Below, piece after piece: positions 6,688 through 10,606 of a stretch of DNA of 10,606 nucleotides (positions within the stretch are counted from its first letter, which is position 1; each line of letters begins with the position of its first letter). The position numbers and the translations under genes were made by a program. Origin of the DNA: XYA12-FULL-58-9 sp001798605 (GTDB taxonomy: Bacteria; Myxococcota; XYA12-FULL-58-9); NCBI GenBank assembly GCA_036736205.1, contig DAINMX010000225.1:1-10606 (forward strand). The letters are read 5' to 3'. The notes beneath the pieces are model-generated. The model had not been told where the DNA came from and searched no databases. It worked only from the letters and a program-made list of their open reading frames with translations.

Positions 6688-6746
6688 CATCATCTGGAAA
6701 TGCGTCGACTTCGTCGACCCTCAGGGATGTGTCCCATTGGGGTCCC

Positions 6747-6873
6747 GTTGGGGTCCTGTTGGCCCTCAACAAGATCAAAAGCAATAACGCACCGCGTTGT
6801 TGCATTTGCTTGCGCAATGCCCCAGCACATCGTAACCTTGGGGCCATTCGGATAGCCAGGGTTGTGGGCAACC
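6747..6873 (+). ncRNA. candidate structured RNA leader between the H1-like gene and the pilin gene
   Basis: Five potential hairpins lie in 127 bases. E: GTTGGGG 6747-6753 with CCC[T]CAAC 6763-6770. A: GCAATAACGC 6781-6790, loop ACC, GCGTTGTTGC 6794-6803 (10 pairs, one G-U). B: GCATT[T]GC 6802-6809, loop TTGC, GCAATGC 6814-6820. C: AATGCCCCA 6816-6824 with TGGGG[C]CATT 6839-6848 (nine pairs, one bulged base). D: GGTTG 6860-6864, loop TGGG, CAACC 6869-6873. A/B and B/C share arms, so they exclude each other, as in attenuators and riboswitches. I recognise no known RNA family. Whether the region is transcribed is unknown. Confidence 0.35.
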
Positions 6874-6876
6874 GAG

Positions 6877-6882
6877 TATGAT
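6877..6882 (+). promoter_or_regulatory. possible -10 element for the pilin gene
   Basis: TATGAT matches the -10 consensus at five of six positions and lies 36 bases before the pilin ATG. No acceptable -35 element stands 16-18 bp upstream, so this is weak. Confidence 0.22.
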
Positions 6883-6918
6883 GGTGTGGTGTGGGGCGCC
6901 ACATCGAGGGAGCAGTCA

Positions 6919-7161
6919 ATGCAGAAGAAGAACAAGAGAAATCGGCAACGTGGTCAAGGCATGACCGAGTACATTATTATCGTGGCCCTGATCGCGATTG
7001 GGGCGATCGCCGTTGTCACCATCTTTGGTAACAACATTCGCGCCTTGTTCGGCAGCTCGGCCAACGCTCTTTCTGGGGACAACACCCAATTAGAGGGCAA
7101 GAACGTTGGCGAACTCTCAGACAAGACGCTGGATAAGTTTGTTGATCCTGAAAGCCCCTGA
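6919..7161 (+). CDS. Flp-type (type IVb) pilin precursor
   Basis: An 80-residue small pilin. The leader MQKKNKRNRQRG is strongly basic. Cleavage by a prepilin peptidase after Gly12 would give QGMTEY, placing Glu at +5 and Tyr at +6, the signature of Flp/TadE-type pilins. Residues 19-36 are a continuous hydrophobic helix (IIIVALIAIGAIAVVTIF), followed by GNNIRALFG and a short hydrophilic C-terminal part ending DPESP. Such subunits are exported and assembled by the Tad machinery in the cell envelope. The ATG at 6919 is chosen because AGGGAG lies at 6907-6912; the frame is open to 6862 upstream, but that extension would bury the leader. No tad, cpa or prepilin-peptidase gene is visible nearby, so the machinery must be elsewhere. 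The next gene starts 57 bp downstream on the same strand. Confidence 0.85.
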   Translation: MQKKNKRNRQRGQGMTEYIIIVALIAIGAIAVVTIFGNNIRALFGSSANALSGDNTQLEGKNVGELSDKTLDKFVDPESP

Positions 7162-7218
7162 GAGTATTTCCCCCGCCCATTTCTTGCCTGATTCAGTCTA
7201 CCGCCACACAATTCGTGC

Positions 7219-8460
7219 ATGGTTTCCGCCTATGTGGTGGTGATGCTTGTCTCTGTGACGGCACAGGACGTGTCGCAGTCAGCATTATCCCCATCAAATC
7301 TCAGCTTCTCTCTTCAGTCTGGAATCGGCCAGCAAGGGGCTGATGTCGCGACTCTGCTACGCGCGCGTCTGCAGGCGGCGGTTGGCAGCACGCGAGTGAC
7401 GATGGCGGCACCTGTGTGGCTTGCAGCAGACGGTGAGTTTCTCACCGACTTTGAGGAACCTAACTATTATCTCGGCCTGCTCGAGGGACTGAGCATGCAG
7501 AGCGAAGAAGGGGAAGTGAGCTTGGTTGCGGGGGCCCTGAGCCAACAAACCCTCGGGCATGGGGTGTTGGTCGACAGCTATCAGAGCAAACACGATCCCC
7601 TGCGCTATCGCACCGGTGCCCGTTTTGACCTGCGCTCCCGAGCCGTCGATATCACGGTTCTTGCGGACGACTTGCTGCGGCCCCATGTGGTTGCGGGTGC
7701 CGTGGGTATTGCGCCTTTGACTTTGGCCGGCATGGATCCCGATCGCCGGCTGCGCATCGCTCTCGAAGCCGCCGCCGACATCTATGCTCCGCGCTTCGAT
7801 ACAGAAGCGTCCTTGGGTGCGTTGGATCTCGACATTGCCTTTGCCATCTGGCGCTCAGCGGATCTTATGGTGGAGCTCTTCGTGGCCGGTGCCTACATTT
7901 CGAAGCCCGCCTGGGGGGCGCACAGCGGCATTCTGCTGCAATGGATGGGCGAGACGCAAAGCGCCCTGCGTTTTCGCCTCGAAGCGACTGCCAGCGCCGA
8001 TGGTTATGTTCCCGGGTATTTCGATGACGCCTACTCCTTTGAACGGTTTGCCCTGCCCGAACGTAACTGGATGCCCAAGGCCGAACAGAACCCGCGGGGT
8101 GCCGTGGGGGTTCGCGCTCGCTTCGATGCCCAGGCGGGTTGGGCTCGCTTCGGCTTTGCCGCGAGCCTCGCCGATCCGCGCCGGCCCGGCAGCCTCTCTC
8201 TTTATACGCGGCTGCAACGATCCACTTGGAGCGCGGCGGTGATCCTGTCGCACCGATCCCTCAGTGAGGGCGCAGATCTCCTCGACATTGCTGGTCCTGC
8301 GACCACAGCTTCCATAGAAGGGGCTTACTGCTTCGCCGGTGGCTTCTTTGCCTTCACTCAGCTACGCCACGGCATGCGGCGGTCACAGGGCGCGCTCGGT
8401 CACGTCAACGATTGGATGATCGGGGTGGGTTACGGTGCTCAGTCAGAGCCCACTCAGTAG
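7219..8460 (+). CDS. probable outer-membrane beta-barrel protein, hypothetical
   Basis: A 413-residue protein that I cannot assign to a named family. Residues 1-16 (MVSAYVVVMLVSVTAQ) look like a signal peptide, though without a positive charge at the start. The rest has many short alternating hydrophobic/polar strands separated by Gly/Asp/Asn-rich turns (for example residues around RYRTGARFDLRSRAVDITV, RLRIALEAAADIY and ARFGFAASLADP), with plentiful aromatic residues at strand ends, as in outer-membrane barrels. The last strand (WMIGVGYGA) is followed by a short polar tail, not a terminal Phe. ATG 7219 is the only in-frame start after the stop at 7189, yet no Shine-Dalgarno is visible. It follows the pilin gene by 57 bp and may be cotranscribed with it. 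Its stop codon overlaps the end of the opposite rubrerythrin gene. Barrel fold is inferred by eye. Confidence 0.6.
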   Translation: MVSAYVVVMLVSVTAQDVSQSALSPSNLSFSLQSGIGQQGADVATLLRARLQAAVGSTRVTMAAPVWLAADGEFLTDFEEPNYYLGLLEGLSMQSEEGEVSLVAGALSQQTLGHGVLVDSYQSKHDPLRYRTGARFDLRSRAVDITVLADDLLRPHVVAGAVGIAPLTLAGMDPDRRLRIALEAAADIYAPRFDTEASLGALDLDIAFAIWRSADLMVELFVAGAYISKPAWGAHSGILLQWMGETQSALRFRLEATASADGYVPGYFDDAYSFERFALPERNWMPKAEQNPRGAVGVRARFDAQAGWARFGFAASLADPRRPGSLSLYTRLQRSTWSAAVILSHRSLSEGADLLDIAGPATTASIEGAYCFAGGFFAFTQLRHGMRRSQGALGHVNDWMIGVGYGAQSEPTQ

Positions 8461-9029
8461 GTGGCTTCTTTGACCTCGAAGTACTCCTGTGGATGCAAAC
8501 AGGCCGGGCAAATCTTGGGTGCCTTGGTGCCCTCGTGCACGTAGCCGCAGTTGCTGCATTTCCACCGGGTGGTTTCGTCCTTTTCGAAGACTTGGTTCTT
8601 TTCGACGTTCGCGGCGAGCTTGCGGTAGCGCTCCTCGTGCTCCTTCTCGACCTTAGCAATCATGGTAAACGCGACGGCCACGTCCTTGAAGCCCTCTTTT
8701 CTGGCGACCTCGGCGAACGCCGGATAGAGGTCGGTCCACTCTTCGTTTTCGCCAGCGGCGGCTGCCTCGAGATTCTCGAGGGTCGTGCCAATCTTGCCGG
8801 CGGGGTAGGTGGCGGTGATCTCGGTGGCGCCGCCCTCGAGGAACTTGAAGAAGCGCTTGGCGTGCTCCTTCTCGTTGTCGGCGGTTTCGAGAAACAACGC
8901 CTCAATTTGTCGGTAACCCTCTTTGCGGGCAACACCAGCGGCGTAGGTGTAGCGATTGCGCGCCTGTGATTCACCGGCAAACGCTTTGAGGAGGTTCTTC
9001 TCGGTTTCAGTTCCTTTGATCTCTGGCAT
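8454..9029 (-). CDS. rbr: rubrerythrin
   Basis: A 191-residue cytoplasmic peroxidase that reduces hydrogen peroxide to water using a non-haem di-iron centre. The four-helix ferritin-like domain (about 1-145) carries Glu20 (GESQARNRY), Glu53 and His56 (DNEKEHA), Glu94 and Glu97 (GENEEW), and Glu128 and His131 (VEKEHEERY). The C-terminal rubredoxin-like domain has Cys158, Cys161, Cys174 and Cys177 (CSNCGY and CPAC) holding one iron. Length and spacing equal those of the classical Desulfovibrio-type protein. ATG 9029 has GGAGAG upstream. It begins 18 bp after the stop of the rubredoxin/FAD oxidoreductase gene on the same strand, so the two almost certainly form an operon in which the reductase supplies its electrons. 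The stop codon overlaps the end of the convergent barrel gene by 7 nt. Confidence 0.96.
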   Translation of the reverse strand: MPEIKGTETEKNLLKAFAGESQARNRYTYAAGVARKEGYRQIEALFLETADNEKEHAKRFFKFLEGGATEITATYPAGKIGTTLENLEAAAAGENEEWTDLYPAFAEVARKEGFKDVAVAFTMIAKVEKEHEERYRKLAANVEKNQVFEKDETTRWKCSNCGYVHEGTKAPKICPACLHPQEYFEVKEATY

Positions 9030-9047
9030 TGGTTCTCTCCATTCAAG

Positions 9048-10415
9048 CTAGTCAGAACAGTTGTCGAAATGATGCCGCAGCTCGCTCTGTGCGAGCGGCG
9101 TTCGGTTTTCCATGGCCTTCTGGATCATCCCCACGAGCTCGAGATCGCCGAAGAGGTTGGCACCGACGAGCCTGCCATCGTGGCAAACCAGGCGTACGTA
9201 GCTCTCGCTGTCCGTCTTCTCCGCGATCTTGTAGCTGCCATCTTTGGCTTCGAACTCACCGACGCTAAACATGGCGACATCGAGGACCTTGAGCTGACTG
9301 GCTGGGGAGACACCCGCGAACTGGGTGGGGCTGCCGCCCGCAGCGTTGTGTCCAGCTACAGCGCCCTGACCCACTGCCGTGGGCCACAAACCATACACCT
9401 GACCGCGGTGCTCGGCGACATCCCCGGCGGCGAAGATGCTCTCCACGCTGGTACGCATGTGGTCGTCAACGACGATGCCGCGATTGACCTCAAGCCCGGC
9501 TTGGCGCGCGAGGTAAGAGTTGGGCCGCACGCCCGTGGCCAACACCACCAAATCCGCGGGGATGGTCTCGCAACTCTTGAGGCGAACTCCCGTCACACCA
9601 TCGTCCCCGCAGATCTCCTGCACAGCGACACCACACCGGACTTGGATGTTCTGTTTCTGCACGTGAGTGAGGAGCAGGGCCGCGGCAGGTTTAGCGAGCT
9701 GGCGGGGCAAGAGCCAGTCAAAGCTTTCGAGCACCGTCACCTCGGCACCGCGACGAGCCAAGGCGCCGGCAGTCTCCAGACCCAACAGACCGCCGCCGAT
9801 GCATACACAGCGGCACGTGCCGGCCGTGCGCAGGAGGATATCCTTGGCATCCTTGAGGGTGCGCAAGGACAACACGCCCGCTCGATTTGCTCCGGGGATT
9901 GGGGGCACAAAAGGATGGGAGCCCACGGCCAGAATCAGGCGGTCGTATGCGAGGGACTTGCCATCTTTGAGTGTCACACGGCGATCGACCGCATCGATCT
10001 CGTCGACTTGACCGGACATGGCATGGACTCGGTGTGATTGGTACCAGTCTTGCGTTTTGAGACTGAGCTCGGTGGCATCCACCTCTCCCGCCAACAGCCG
10101 CGTGAGGTTGAGGCGGTTGTACGGCAGCTCGGGCTCGGCATGAACCAACGTGATCTCAGTGGCAGGGGAAGCTCGCCGCGCATGCTCTGCCGCAGTGAGC
10201 GCGGCGACGCCACCACCAACGATAACGATTCTTGCAGCCTCTTCGTTGCCCGTGGGTGCGGGGGATGGGGCAGCTGACTCATCGGGTGCCAACACGTTAT
10301 CGAGAGCGGTGAACATCTCTGGGCCGACGCCGCAGATGGGGCAGACATCGGGTGGCTCCGGCCCTTCGTGAATGTAACCACAGACTTCGCATTTCCATTG
10401 CCGTGCGCTGGTCAT
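9048..10415 (-). CDS. rubredoxin-domain/FAD-dependent NAD(P)H oxidoreductase fusion (NADH:rubredoxin reductase)
   Basis: A 455-residue electron-transfer enzyme. Residues 7-40 form a small rubredoxin-like iron domain with Cys9, Cys12, Cys25 and Cys28 (CEVCGYIHEG and CPICG). A Pro/Ala-rich linker (43-57) leads to a pyridine nucleotide-disulfide oxidoreductase fold: FAD-binding VGGGVAA at 66-72, PYNRLNLTRLL at 98-108, NAD(P)H-binding GGGLLGLE at 207-214, ATGVRPN at 293-299, and the second FAD motif AAGDVAE at 329-335. The C-terminal part (about 370-455) matches the small domain of NADH-rubredoxin reductases. No redox-active CxxxxC disulfide is seen. ATG 10415 has AGAGG upstream. First gene of the operon with rubrerythrin; it likely passes NAD(P)H electrons through FAD and its own rubredoxin to rubrerythrin. 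NADH versus NADPH preference cannot be judged. Confidence 0.92.
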   Translation of the reverse strand: MTSARQWKCEVCGYIHEGPEPPDVCPICGVGPEMFTALDNVLAPDESAAPSPAPTGNEEAARIVIVGGGVAALTAAEHARRASPATEITLVHAEPELPYNRLNLTRLLAGEVDATELSLKTQDWYQSHRVHAMSGQVDEIDAVDRRVTLKDGKSLAYDRLILAVGSHPFVPPIPGANRAGVLSLRTLKDAKDILLRTAGTCRCVCIGGGLLGLETAGALARRGAEVTVLESFDWLLPRQLAKPAAALLLTHVQKQNIQVRCGVAVQEICGDDGVTGVRLKSCETIPADLVVLATGVRPNSYLARQAGLEVNRGIVVDDHMRTSVESIFAAGDVAEHRGQVYGLWPTAVGQGAVAGHNAAGGSPTQFAGVSPASQLKVLDVAMFSVGEFEAKDGSYKIAEKTDSESYVRLVCHDGRLVGANLFGDLELVGMIQKAMENRTPLAQSELRHHFDNCSD

Positions 10416-10500
10416 TGATTACCTCTGATATCGTAGCTCTTCACCCATGCATAGCTGATGTCCGGCGGTGGCGGTTCGTCACGCAAAAGTGTTGCGCACT

Positions 10501-10528
10501 CTCATAACGCGTTTGACAGGCGAGTCAA
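10501..10528 (-). promoter_or_regulatory. candidate sigma70 promoter for the reductase-rubrerythrin operon
   Basis: Reading leftward on the minus strand, TTGACT (complement of 10523-10528, five of six matches) is followed after 16 bp by TATGAG (complement of 10501-10506, four of six matches). The transcript would begin near 10494, about 80 bases before the reductase start codon. The -35 overlaps an inverted repeat at 10516-10542, a natural place for redox-responsive control. Confidence 0.4.
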
Positions 10529-10542
10529 CCGGCTCGCCCTGT
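10516..10542. repeat. inverted repeat over the operon's -35 region
   Basis: ACAGGCGAG (10516-10524) pairs with CTCGCC[C]TGT (10533-10542) over nine positions with one bulged C and an 8-base loop. There is no T-tract. It could be an operator for the minus-strand operon or the end hairpin of an unseen gene to the right. Confidence 0.35.
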
Positions 10543-10581
10543 GCGGGTGCTTACCCGAAATGGGGGGTCCCCTGCCGTCCT

Positions 10582-10598
10582 CGCTCGCTCCGCTCGCT
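10582..10598. repeat. short direct repeat at the right edge
   Basis: CGCTCGCT occurs at 10582-10589 and 10591-10598, separated by one C, in a GC-rich tract running off the window. It may be the edge of a dispersed GC-rich intergenic repeat, but too little is visible to tell. No gene is seen from 10416 to 10606. Confidence 0.3.
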
Positions 10599-10606
10599 GC
10601 GGAACG

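Noticed and set aside
6737..6769. Tandem repeat TTGGGGTCCYG
   Set aside because: Only two full 11-bp copies (6737-6747, 6748-6758) and a degenerate third; too short to claim as an element by itself.
6862..6918. Pilin starting 19 codons earlier at 6862
   Set aside because: The ATG at 6919 has a well-placed AGGGAG and gives the standard short basic leader; the extension is unlike a prepilin leader.
9069..10037. Plus-strand open frame of 322 codons antisense to the rubredoxin/FAD oxidoreductase
   Set aside because: The minus-strand gene has a full set of Cys, FAD and NAD motifs; the plus-strand product has none and is a codon-bias shadow. The same holds for 701-1462 and 1478-2314 (minus) and 8412-8969 (plus).

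Overview
The window is a chromosomal stretch from a Gram-negative bacterium, most likely a member of Deltaproteobacteria sensu lato (Myxococcota or Bradymonadia type). This is inference. It rests on a Flp-type pilin with a GQGMTEY leader junction, a lysine-rich histone H1-like protein with Ala/Lys/Pro repeats, a signal-peptide-bearing probable outer-membrane barrel, high-GC codon use, and a rubredoxin/rubrerythrin system. A run of exactly 100 N at 6284-6383 shows that this is a draft scaffold, probably from a shotgun or metagenome assembly.

Layout. At 1-113 there may be the tail of an upstream gene, overlapping the start of a 645-residue OB-fold plus endonuclease/exonuclease/phosphatase (EEP) protein (98-2035, +). 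It converges on a secreted alkaline-phosphatase-superfamily hydrolase (2064-3470, -). A 199-bp divergent intergenic region follows, then a PduO-type cob(I)alamin adenosyltransferase (3670-4227, +). This converges on a second, paralogous AlkP-superfamily hydrolase (4271-5623, -). A 516-bp non-coding stretch (5624-6139) is rich in inverted repeats built on TCGATC/GATCGA. It leads into an H1-like lysine-rich protein gene (6140-6656, +) that is interrupted by the assembly gap. A 262-bp intergenic region with a chain of overlapping potential hairpins precedes a Flp-type pilin (6919-7161, +) and a probable outer-membrane beta-barrel protein (7219-8460, +). The right end is a minus-strand operon: a rubredoxin-domain/FAD oxidoreductase fusion (10415-9048), then rubrerythrin (9029-8454).

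How the genes work together. The clearest functional unit is the right-hand operon. NAD(P)H electrons would pass through the FAD reductase and its fused rubredoxin to rubrerythrin, which reduces hydrogen peroxide to water; a sigma70-like promoter candidate lies upstream at 10501-10528. The left half is rich in phosphoesterases (one EEP protein and two AlkP-superfamily enzymes), with the cobalamin enzyme between the two AlkP paralogues. I see no pathway link between the cobalamin enzyme and its neighbours. The pilin gene has no tad/cpa secretion genes beside it. I saw no tRNA, rRNA, CRISPR array, transposase or prophage gene.

The least explained parts are the H1-like protein (basic repeats, nine prolines, acidic tail), whose two halves are out of frame only because the gap is a placeholder, and the two structured intergenic regions on either side of it. 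I found no convincing new multi-gene defence or metabolic system here.
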